Assembly (NCBI GenBank): GCA_000708835.1
Contig: DF236972.1
Span: 167,190-231,189 of the forward strand
Origin: Klebsormidium nitens
Lineage: Eukaryota; Streptophyta; Klebsormidiophyceae; Klebsormidiales; Klebsormidiaceae
Length of the DNA stretch: 64,000 nt
Direction: 5' to 3'
Each line of letters starts with the position of its first letter. The stretch's first letter is position 1. Shown here one piece after another: positions 12,334-24,300 of this stretch. The position numbers and the translations under genes are program-made. The notes beneath the pieces were generated by a model. The model did no database searches. It had not been told where the DNA came from and saw nothing but the letters and a program-made list of their open reading frames with translations.

Positions 12334-15300
12334 ATGGAGGGCAACAAGAGAGGAGAGACTTTTCGCCCGGTGTCCGCCCGAGCTGGGAGCAGGAACAATT
12401 CACGACAAGGCCCAAAACAAACCTCAGAGACAGCTCCTATAGTTGGTAGGAGAATCACCAATCCGACGGTGAGCTGGAACTTGGGCGCCCTAACCGCCCG
12501 GGTAACCCAGCCGGTCAGCGAGTCGGCTGGAGAGCAGCAAGCGGTGTCGGACCAGAGGAGAGAGTCTGCAGGCCTTTTGGGGGCTGAACGAACAGAAGAG
12601 GTCCCCTTGGAATTAGGGGCGGAGCGAATCTCTGCGCTGGTGGAGGGCAACCGAGAGGCCTTGTATCAGCAGAGGCTGCTCGAGCTGAGGCAGAAGGCGC
12701 TGGACATCATGAACGGAAACAGGGCCTCAGAGTTGCCACCTAGTACAGCCCAAAGGAGTGAGCCAGAACTGGGGAACGGACAGCACATTGTGGCACCACC
12801 TGAAGCGAATGGGATGCGCATTCCGCGCGCAGAGGCTGTGCTGACAACTGCAAAAGTACAGGAGACGGCGGGTAAGAAGCCGGTCCAGAAGTCACCCCCC
12901 CAGAAGAAGCAAATAAAGGCGAATGTCCGGCCGCTCAGCTCGCTACTGAAGGAGAGCCAGGACCGGCTCGCAAACATTCACCGGCTCTTAGACGCGGCCA
13001 CGGAGGAGTCTCTCTTTGCGCCGCAACGGCCGCAAACGGAGTCTGCAGAGAAGTGGGATGCGGGAGAAGAAGCGGCTCAAAGCAGGGGGCCTGGAACTCC
13101 AGGTAAGTAGCTGCAAATTCGCTGCCACAAAGGATGGATTTGAACATGCCTGGTAGGTAGTAGCTCGACATTAGCGGCCATAATATTGGGAGTAGAAAGT
13201 AGGACTGTTTTCAAGGGGAAGAACGTAGACGTGACTGTATGATGTCACGCTTCAAACATTGCGCCCAATGGACATCGATTTGAGTAGAGAAGACTTGTGA
13301 GGAGACAAGATCCTGAAGTGTTGACTTAAGGCTGGCTGTGATGCCCTTTCACAGAGAGTAGCTTAACGATATCATTTCTTCAGGGCAGTTCGCACGTGTC
13401 CGTTTTTCGTGATCTCCTTGACCCTTGTGCTGGTACGACTGAAGTCAGCCAATCGCTCATGCTTCAATCTGGTTGCAGCACACTGAAGCAGGTAAAAAGC
13501 CAGCCCTTCCATATCCGTTTGTTATCAAGTACGTAATGGCAGCGCTGAAGGAGCCCATTGACTTGTCATCGCTGATTTCTGACAGCCTCATGGTCCTTGT
13601 CACTATTTTCGCTCGCTTACTCACACCCACTGTTCTCTCTTCGCAGCAGGTGGTTCCATCCCCTTTGTAATCCAACCTGCCGGCCCGCCTCCTGACTATG
13701 TGAGCCCTGAGCTCGTGCACATTATCCAAGCAAACGCCCCAGATCATCTGGACCTAGTTGACCCAACTACCACCCGGAAGGCGAAGCGAGACTCAAATGG
13801 CACGTATGAAAACGGGGCCCACAGAACGGCTCCAAAATCGCAGCAGTTTGCCCAGGCTCGTCAAGCGAACAGTCCCGTCAGAGTTGGCGCGGTATTGTCA
13901 AATGATGGAAAGCGGAGGAGAGCAGTAGATGCGGCCGGGGATCAGGAACTACGGTTTGTAAGTGGACGGTCCGAACGGGCAGCGAAAGTCGAGGCCCTGC
14001 TCGTGAAGATCCAGGAGCGCAACTCGAAGATTGCAGTGCAGAAGGCTGCGACCGAGGAAGGACGCGCTGCAAATCAGGGCCTTTTGAGGCAATATGGGGG
14101 ATCCCTTCAGAACGCGGGTGCGGATCAGAACCGAGTGGGTAACCGCTCACCGGACAGAGGGCCGGGGGGCTATGGTGACATAAGAGGTGACGAGGGGATG
14201 AGCGGTGGGCGGGCGAGCGTGGTGGGGCGCTCGAGGAGCGCGCCGCATCAGCGGCCGGTCAGTCGCGGGGCGACACCTCGGAAAGGAAGGAGAAGCTCGG
14301 ACGATTCTGAGCTGGGCGGTCGGATAGCTACGGACGGCGCCGCTGCTGTGGCGGACGAGAGGGCAGCGGGTCAGAAGCAAACAAAACCAAGGGTCTCTAC
14401 GGAGGAAGCATCGGGTTTGCCAGGAGAAAGGAAAGCGGCATGGGCGGAGAAAGCAAGCGGCAAGCTAAAACCAAAGCGGAAGTTTGCGGGGACCCGGGCT
14501 AGACCAGCCGGTGTAAATATCCCCGACATCCTCAACCTCCAGGGGCCTGGAACCGTTTCTGGGGGCGTGGAAGTTGGCGAAAAGGCGTCCGGAGCTGTGC
14601 TCAGCACAGGGGTCAGTACGTCTGTTAGACTGACCGAGTTCGGACAGTCCGTAACCAGCCCAACGCTGTCCGGATGGTCGCAGGACGAGGTGGGGGTCGA
14701 GCATACGTGGCTGTACAGTGCGAACAGCCACGGGCTTGCTGTGAATAAGGGGGATGCTCACGGCATCGCGGAACAAGGCCTTGTCGGAGCAGAGGCGGGG
14801 CCGGCAGGAAGGAGTGTTTTTAATAACGCTGGGCCAAAACAGGGCCTGGCGAGTCTGGCGCAAGCTGCAACTGAAGGCCCTGTTCTTGCTGGGGTCGGCG
14901 AGCGGCCTGCATTTTACCCTGGGGAGTTAAGGAGAGGCGGGGTAGAACAGGGCCTTGAGGAAGGAGGCCAGCTGGCAAGCCCGCTCGTGCAAACGTTCGC
15001 TCTCGGAAGGGGCCTACCGACACAGGTTCCGAACGAGTTGGACAATTCGAATTGGGGGGGTGCAGAAAGTGCGAAAACCGCCCCTCTGGTTGGTGTGCTG
15101 GTGAACGGGGGGATCCCCTCTGTTCTCGGTCCGGCGAATGCGGGGACAACCGTCGGCATCGCACTCGCCGGTATCCAGGAGAAAGCCCGAGAACAGGTCC
15201 GGTCGGCGCTCGCGAAACGGCCGCAAAGCGCGCCGAGTGTGAAACGGCCCAGTCAAAATTCCAAACCCCAGTCCGTGCCCCAGCCGCACCCCATCTTCGG

Positions 15301-18300
15301 GGCTCGTTCTCACCCCTTCCTTCGAGCGCCCCCCTCCAAGGGCCCGTTCACACCCCCTTCGCAGCTCAGTGTGAACAGGCCCCCGGGCGAGCGAAGGAAG
15401 AGCACCGGGGGGGCTGATTTGGCGGGAGCAAAGCGACCCCTATCTGCGCAGAGCCGGTTGGGAGGGGAGGAGGCGCAAGAGTTGGGAACGCGAAAGAGTC
15501 GGCTGAGTGGAGAACGTTTGGACGAGGTAGGTGGAGATTCACCATCCCCGATTGCAAAACTGGGCTTATTGGGAAAGATCGTGGTTTCAGATTGAGGTTC
15601 TGGAATTGCTTATTGCGAGGACTCTGGATTCTGTGTCCTTCAAGCTGCTGGTTTCAGGCGTCTTCAGGCCTCGATGTCAGACCTTGCCTTTGAGCGGAGT
15701 GTTCTACTCATTATCGCTTGTACTCTCGAACTTGAATCTGTCGGATCCTCCTTGAGCCTTTCGACGGCTTGAAGTGAATCCAACTTATCAAATGCGGACG
15801 CTTAGAACCTGCCTCATACGTCGTCGTGGCAGATTAAGCAGATGAGATGTTGTGAATCTTGCAAACGAAGCGACGCCGGTTGTCATGCGCAGGTGCGTGC
15901 CTTCATGATTGCCCAGCAAAAGGCTCGCAAAACGCAGGAAGCGAGGGAACGCGAGATGCGGCGTGCGGCCGAGGAGGAGCGGTCGAAACAGCTCAAGGCC
16001 CTCGAGCAACACTATCCGAAAGGTCCGCTGCCTTACTTTCCACTTTTGTCAGAGCTTACACGAGACCCTGTTTGTTCAGGTTGGTGGACTGTGGGTCCCG
16101 TCAGGCAAATGTCTGTTTTACATTCTTCGCGTGCAGGCTTCCTTGTCAGATTTCGACTTGTTTTAACCGCAGGTAGCAACAGGGTTACTGGCCTGCCAGC
16201 TTTTGGTCGCTTCCTTGCCAAATGCTCTTATTACCAGTTTATTTATGCTATTATTACCACGTTATCTGCGTTGTCATCATGCAGCAGCTCTCTCTTCTCG
16301 GCCGTTCGATGGGACATTAGGCCCACTGTAGCCTGAGCGCTTCTCCTCAGACTGCTCTTGGGATGGCGTATAACCCTCAGATACTGCCATTTGTATCTGT
16401 TCCTTCTCCTTTGCTTTCTCACTTTCTGATCCTTCCCTTGCTCCTTTTCCGTCTTCCTTGTGATCTGGTTTTCACGTTCAGAAGAAGGCCACGTGTGTAA
16501 GCCCTGTCCCCCTCCATTTGCAGTCTCTCCAAAGCCCTCCCCGCCTAAGACCCGCCCCGACTGGAACACCTCCGTCACGCCCCCCGAGCACACCCCTCCT
16601 CCACAGCAAAACGACCACCCCGAGACGGACAGCGTGCTAGCTGAGCAAGGGACCGTTCTTGGAGAAGACCCGGAAAACATCGCTACCAGAATTTCCGCAA
16701 AGACCTCTGTTCCACGCCCCGGAATCGCGCCCCACAATTCGGTCCTCAACGCAGCCAGCAAGCCGGGGTTGAGCATTCTTCCAGGTTCTGCGCCGGGTTT
16801 CGCTGCGGGGTTCACGGGGGTTTCGACAGTGGTTAGGCGAGCAGGGACGAGGGTTCAGCCGTTGCCTAGCAAGACGGCTTTGAAAGTATCAACCGCAGAA
16901 TCAGTGGAGGCGACTCTCAAGTCGTGGGTAGGGGGCCACGCGGTAAAGCGGCCGCCGAGCGAAGCCACTAAACCCCTCATAAGCCCTGCGAGGAGCCCGG
17001 TAACCCGAGCCAAACCTCCGGCAAACCCTTCTGGGGTCCAGGCTGTGAGAAGCCCTGTCCGAGACTCTCGACCCGTCCGAAACGCTGACCGCGTTCCAAA
17101 TTCTGAGACTGTCCGGAAACCTCAGCTCGTTCGAACGTCCGAGACCGTCCAAAGCCCCGAAAACGTACGATTTCTCGAGTCCTCACAACACCTCGAACCC
17201 GTCCGAAAGTTGGCTGATCTCAGTGGGGCTCCTGTACACCTTCTGAGTTTTGCCACTTTGGCCAACCTAGAGACGCCGATGACGTCAGCTTGGTCCGAGG
17301 GACTGGCGCTGATATCAGCAGGGGTCGGGGAGGGAGCGGAGCTGGCGGGTGACGACATTGTGGAGCCTGAGAAGTCTGTTGGGGGCATCGGACTGGGCGC
17401 AAATATTGGGACGCCTGAGAGACTTGCCCCAAGAGCAGAGTCGCTGGGCGCAGTTCCTGAAACCGTGCTGCAAACAGGCTGGTTAGATCCAGGGTTTGCG
17501 GCTAACCCATCAGCAAGCGCAGAAGAGATTGGGGACCGAAGAAGGCCATCTTTGACCGTAGACATCACGGGCGCGGTTGCGGACGCGGTCGGGGTGGCTC
17601 TGTCCGGAAGGGCGACCATGTCGGGGCGGAAGAGAGGGGAGGCAGTCGAGGAGGAGCGGCCGCGGTCGCCGATTCCGGACGCGAAGGCGCGGCTGGCGAT
17701 GATGAAAGAGTACGGACGTCAGCAGGTGCGTCGGAGGGCACCCCTCAGAAGACAATTGTTTCTCGGACTGTTGCTGAGGTGACTCCAAAATGAGTTTGAC
17801 TCCACGCGAAAGGGGTCGGTGATAGGTGCCTCAGATGAGTCCTATCGGAGTTGGTTCAACAAGCTTTGATCTACCGCTTTTGATTTCAGGCCTTCTCTGC
17901 TGATTGTGATGCCTGCGCAGCTTGAGTTGTAGTATGCGCATTGGAAGTCTTGGAACTCTAAAACCTTGAAAACTAAAACGAAGATTCTCGTTGCAGCATG
18001 GCCTTAGGATCCGAGCTTTTGCAGCCTGGCCTTGTTTCTAAACGCATTAGTTTTTTACTTGAGTTTCACGGGCTCATTGGCGGGCAGAAGCCCCCTCAAC
18101 TCCCAGGATGCAGATTGAAATGCTGTTCGTATGCTCGGAATCTGAACAAGAATGCTCGGAATCTAAACTACCGTACCTGTATTTGATTTCGGCGAAAAAT
18201 AAATAATTATTTGGCCGGCTGAAATTTTCAGAAATTATCTTGGGGCGATAATGGTTCGATAATGGTTGTTTTAGCAGGTAACGTCAAGCCTGCTGAAAGG

Positions 18301-21300
18301 AATAAAAGTTTCATAAATAACTATTTTGCGTCGAAGGTGCCGAAATCAAATACAGGTACGGTCGAATGGTCCCCGAAAACGACATTGCTTTTGTTTTTCC
18401 TCGCAGCGGCAAAGGCGGGCTGCCCTTGACGCGGTTCGACGGAAAAAGGAGCACGAGCGCAAGTTGGCCGCCCAAGCGCTGCGGCGCAAGCAGGCCGAGC
18501 GTGCGCGCCAGGCAGAAGCTGCACGGAAGCCCCGAAGCAGCGGAACGCGGCCGGAATCCGGCGTCCGGAGGAGCTCGAGGCCGTCCGTTAGCAGCTTCAT
18601 CGCGGCCAAACGGAAGAAGGAAGCGTCCGAACGAAGCGTGCGGTCGTCCGAACGAGCGCTTAAGGCGTCCGAAGGAGCGCCCATAGCGTCGGACTCAGCT
18701 CATGTAATGTCCGACGATTTCGTGATGGAAGGCGGCGGTGGCACGCACACAGCAATCAATTGGACTGGCTATGGGATGGAGCGGATGAGTGTGAAAAGCC
18801 CGCCCCTGCGAGGGCAGCGTCCGGCAAACTGGCCGGACGGTCGCCGGAGCGTCCGAACCCAAGCGCCGGTCCCAGCACATCCGGAAGTGTCCGAAGAAGG
18901 GCCGTTCAGCGACGGGAACCGGGGCGGGACGCGCCACGTCATCACCGAAGGGATCCCAGTCCACGCTGACGTCAGCGAAGCCAATCCGGCGGCGCCACAG
19001 GGCCGGCCGGGGACGGCGCCGAGCCGGATTGCGGGCACGTTCGTTCGGACGCTTGGGGCCGTCCGGACGGAGCGGTCCGAACGGCAGGGAGAGTTGCTGA
19101 GCCCATGGAGCGTGCCGAGCATCGAGGAGAGCCTGCTGTTCGATGGGACCTATGAGGAGGTGCCACGTGGCAGGAGCGGGAGGGCGCTCAGCGCTACCAA
19201 GATGCTGCAGTCGGACGGGCCCGTGGTGATGACGTGGCAGCGTCCGGAGCCGCGGCAGGGCGGATGGGTCGGGGGGTCGGAGTCCGAGATTGCAGAATCG
19301 GACGTCCGAACGGGGGTGGAAAAGTTTCTGGCGGCGAAGCCACGGGTCAAGCGAAACGGAAAGCCGGTTAGGGGCCTGGTTAAGAAGGTTAGCGTGCCAA
19401 AAGAGGCGAGCTTTGCGTCCGACTTCGATGCGGACACGGAGAGCCTGACCCCGGACTCGGTCGTTGATGCTGCGTCCGAACCGGACCGGTTAAGGCGGCG
19501 GTTAGCGCGCAAACGGCGGGGCGCAAAATGGCCCCACGGGGAGGGTTGGGAGCGCGAGGTTTTGGCAAAGGCAGAAACTGACCGGCGGTTGGATGTGCTG
19601 AAGGAAATGGCGGCTCGGATCGCGAAGCGGCTGGAGGCGCTCGCGTTTTCCGGGGGGGAGGGTTCGCGGGCGGAACTAGCCCCCGAGATCGAGGCGATTG
19701 TTGGCCAGGCGGAGAAGCTGCTGAGGGGGGTCGATTCTAGGGGGAGGAATGGGGATGACGACCCCCCCGGCAAGGCGAAGAGGCCAAAGAAGAAGCGGAA
19801 GGGGCACAAGCGGGGGGTTTCGGAGTCGAGAGCTTTGGGAGGTCTAGGCAGCCCGCTTGCAAGCAAGCGGCTGAGTGCGAGTCCGGAAAAGACGGGTGCT
19901 CGTTCCAGGCGGAAATCAATTGAGGCAGCCGCCGAGAAGGGGCCGCGAACGGGTGCCAGATCCAGAGACGCGGCGCCAGCAGTTGCTGACGTCACGGTGA
20001 CGTCACTGGCGGCGGCTTCGGAGCGGGCGTTCTCCGACGACGCCTCCCTCTTCAGTCCGGTGGGCGGGTCAGAGAATGCGCTCTCGGTGGGTGTGAACAG
20101 CGACAGGGCACTCAGGCATAGCCCCAACGTGCAGACTGCCAGAGGCTTTTCACACCCGTTCCCTGAAATTGCTCGAACTCAAGAGGCAATGGTCACCGAG
20201 CAAGCTTCGGAGCAGGAGGGGTCAGAGAGCTCCGCTGCTGACGACTACGTGACGTCAGACGGTGATGAGGGTGATGACGTCATCGCGGACCTCGACGCCG
20301 AAATCCAACAACTGCTCCAGCAGCGGAGGCTGGCTCCAGCGGCGCGCGTTGGTACTGATTCTGAATCGCCGACTGGGGCGGCCGAGCCTGCGGTGTTTAG
20401 AAACGGTGCCGGTAAGCCGTCAGCAGAGCAACGGTGGGCTTCGCTGGTTGGGACCGGAGAAAGAAGCGCGTCGGAAGGCTCGGAAGAGGAAATGGAAGAG
20501 GAGAGCTCGGAAGGGGAAGAGGGCGGCAGAGTGGCGCCGCTCGCTGATGTCAGCAAAGGCCCACGTGGGCTCGTACAGCCGACTGACGTCAGCAGGGGCG
20601 CCCAGGGGCTCCTTTCGGACCTGTACTCGGACTCTGAGGAAGATGATAAGTCGGATACAGGGCCGTCAAAATCGGCTGACGGGCTGACGTCACACACTCG
20701 CGGCGCTAGCGTCGGACAGATTCGTGTGTCGAAGAAGCCCGCTGGACAGGTGCCGGACGCTGACGTCTCTCGAGGGTCCGCTGACGTGAGCACGGAGCAG
20801 AAAAAGGTTACGGTGAAGCAGCTGCTCGAGGCGTCCGGGGACGCATTGCTGGAGGAGGCCGTTCCGGTTAAGATTCCGCCCCTCACTGAGCGGATTCCGG
20901 CGGAAACAAAGGGGGACCGGCTGAGCATTGTGCATCTATACGAGAAGCAGCTGAGGGAGCGGATGGAGAGGCAGCAGCGGCAGTTGGCGGAACTGGAACG
21001 GAAACGGAAGGAAGATGAGCGGAAGCGGAAGGAAGATGAGCGGAAGGAGAGGGAGGACGCAGAACGGAATGAGAGAGCGGAACGGGAGGAGAGGGCGGAA
21101 CGAGACGAGAAAGCGAAAGTTGCAGAGGATGAGTGGGAAATGCCAGAGAGAGAGAAGGAGAGCATCGAGGCAGCAACAGAGCGGAAGGAGGAAACACGAA
21201 GGGAAGAGGAGCGGAAACAGAGTGAACAGGAACGAAACGAGAAAATGCGGAAGAAGGACCAAGAACGGAGACTTGAGGAGGCGCAAAAGATCGAGGAGGA

Positions 21301-24300
21301 GGAACGGAATGAGGTAGAGCGGAGGCGGAAGTCGGCGGAAGAACTCAGGGAGTCAGTCAGGCAGCCGGCCGTTGAAGCTCCTACGGACGAAGTCGCCAGC
21401 AAGGCGCTTCAACACTTGGTTTCGTCAACGGGGGTTTCGAACGCCGTTGCGGACGCCCCCCCGAAAAGTGTCCCGCCGTCCGAGAGCCGTCCGGAAGGAA
21501 TCAGCGCCAAGTTGGTCGAACCTACTGCAAAAACGGTCAAGGCAAGCTCCCAAGGGCCAGGAAGAGGGTTACCGGTGCCGATTAAAGTCACCCGGACGGC
21601 TTCACCAATCCAAGCGCGTGGTGAGAAGAAGACTATGCGGCAGAAAGAGACAGCCGTTGCTTCTGCTGACGAGGGACACGTGGCGAAACTGGATTTGCCA
21701 GAGTTTTTCCCGGGCGCGAAAGGAGTTCTTGACACCGGGCGAAAGGAGCTGCTGCCGAGGGCGACCCACGTGGTGGCGGCTGAGAGACGGATGTCGCCTG
21801 AGATGCTCGAGCAGATGTAAGTGGTGCTATTAGCTGTTTTTGTACCAGGGGTTCTTCTAATCTGAAAGTGTTCTTATGGGATGCTTTTCAAGAAAACACA
21901 TGCTGATACGACAGAGGGAATATGATCTGGTATAAGGTAAGAGCAAGGCGCTCGCAAGAGGTTTATTGGGTTGATTTCCCTACGAGGAAGTTCTGTAGTT
22001 CTGTTAGAGGGGAGTTCAAAAACGCAAAGGTACACCGCAGCGCACCAACATCAGGGGCCAATGCTGCTGTTCGTCGAAAAGGAAAGCAAGAGGTGGATTT
22101 GTATCTCAAGTATCAAGACATTTTAGTACCTTTTCGGGGTCGATTGCCCATCAGTATTGAATCAATGTTCGGTGCTCAGAAACTGCTGACTTGTTTTCGG
22201 ATTTCAGTCTGCAGTGGAGCGTAAGCTTTCCTTTGTGGCCTGCGGAACAGGAAACAGTTTGATCCCTTGGATGGTTTTCCCAATCGGTAATATCTGCGTT
22301 CCAAAAGGACCCAATAACGCCAAAGCAACATTTCCTCGTTCAGTTGCTTACATCCCCCCTCCTACTTCCAGGCTGCAAACTGACTTTGCCCGGTTGGAAG
22401 AAACCGGAGCAATCCAGCACAAAATTGATCCCTACTCTCGCAATGCTAAAACCGACTCGTTAAGGAGATTGTTTGGTTCCTTTCTCAGACCTCAACCCTC
22501 TCCCCTCCTTCCAGTTGGAAGGCGAGGTTGCCCGGTTGGAAGAAACCGGGGCGATCGAGCACAAGGTTGCCAGCCTTTATGAATTTTGGATCAAAAGATC
22601 GACGCGTCAACGCCAAGTTGTTTCTTTCCTCTCTCAGATTCAACCCTCTCCCCTCCTTTCCAGGCTGCAAACTGAGGTCGCCCGGGTGGAAGAACCGGAG
22701 CGATCAAGCACGAAACTACAGAATTTTGCATTTTGAAAGGTGACGCGTCAACGTCACCCACTTGTTTCTTCCTTCTTTCATTTCTAACCCGCTCTCCTCG
22801 TTTCCAGGCTGCGAACCGAGGTCGCGCGGTTGGAAGAAACCGGAGCGATCGAACACGAGACTGCCCCCTACTGACTCTTGCATTTTAAGGACCGACGCAT
22901 GAACGACCTGTTGTTCTTTCCTTCCTACATTTCTAATCTTCTTTCTTCTTTCCAGGCTGCAAACCGAGGTTGCCCGGTTGGAAGAAACCGGGGCCATCGA
23001 GCACGAGATCGCCAGCCTGGAGCACGCCCGGGGGATTGCGCTCGCGCACCAGGAGACCGTTTCCGTTGCGCGCCTCCTCGAGGAGGAGCGGAACGCCCAG
23101 GAGCGGAACGAGAGAGCGGATCGGATGTACCGCGAACAGCAGGAGAAGCTGAAGGAAACGGTGGAACGGCTGACGAGGGAGGTGGCTGCGGACGTCCGGA
23201 AGGAGAGCCTGGAGCAGATTCGGACGGTGGCGGACGTGTTTGCGCGGGAGGTGCGGAAGGGGGCCGCGCAACAGGTAGGGGCTTTCGGCCGATTCGCCGC
23301 AGAAAAGTTGGTGTTGCTTCTGTAGAACGAATGTGAACCGGAAATAACATGAGCTGCAGCTTTTGGAAAGGGCCGAAACGGGTGGTTCCTCACAAGGAAT
23401 CAAATATTCATTGCGTTTGTGCTTTCACTTTGGGTGGGCTTTAAGGGGCCGTGCCTTCCAGACCCTAAGCTCAGAAGGACATCATTTGGAAAACGCACAA
23501 ATACAGGGAGGGACCTTTTAGGTTGATTGGAATCATTGCCAAGGTCTACCGAAAGACTCTTACAAGTCTTCTTGTTCCTGTTAACTGTGTGGCTAACAAC
23601 ATCGGCTTGATTTTATAGCACCCCGCCGTAATCAACCAGTCGGGACAGCCCTTCCGGTCGGAAAGTAGACTGGCGGATACCGAAGGGGGCGCCCGGTTAG
23701 CGCCAACCGACCACTCGCCCGAGGACGACGCCCTGCACCAGCTACGGTTCTACTCGAGCGACGAGAGCGAGTCCGAGAGCGAAGAAAGCACCCGGGGAAA
23801 GGATGGCGTCACGAGTGACATGGGAGGGGCGGTTCCGGAGGAGACTGGGTCTATCGTGCAGTCTCAGAGCTACTCGAGAGCGTTTGAGCAGATTGAGTCG
23901 GATATCGGCGTTAGCGAGAGGGTTAGCGAGCCGGCTAGCGGGGGCGTCGATGCGACGATCGGTGAGAGGATCGTCGAGGGGTTCAGCGAAAACATGAGCG
24001 AGAGTGTAAGGGGAAGCGCTGGCCAGGGGGTCAGCCAGAAGATAAGTGAGAGGGTTAGTGAGAGGGTCAGCGAGGCGGTTGGCAAAGCGGAGGACGACAT
24101 CAGCGAGCGCATCGGAAGCCGGGTTAGCGAGAGGGTTAGCGGAGGGGTCGAGGAGGAAGCGGAAAGCAGGTTGCGAAACGAGGAGTCAACGTTGGCTGAG
24201 CTGGTTGAAGAGAAAGGCCTTGTAGAGACGGAGGTTGACTTGCAGTGGAAGGATCTGAAGGTTGTGGACGACAACGCTCTTGCGGACGGGGCATTTGTCG

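Noticed and set aside
19150-21402. Long minus-strand open frames of 325 and 385 codons inside the giant gene
   Set aside because: They are antisense shadows of a GC-rich, Ser/Glu/Arg-rich exon. The proteins are low-complexity serine-rich, with no family match and no splice logic.
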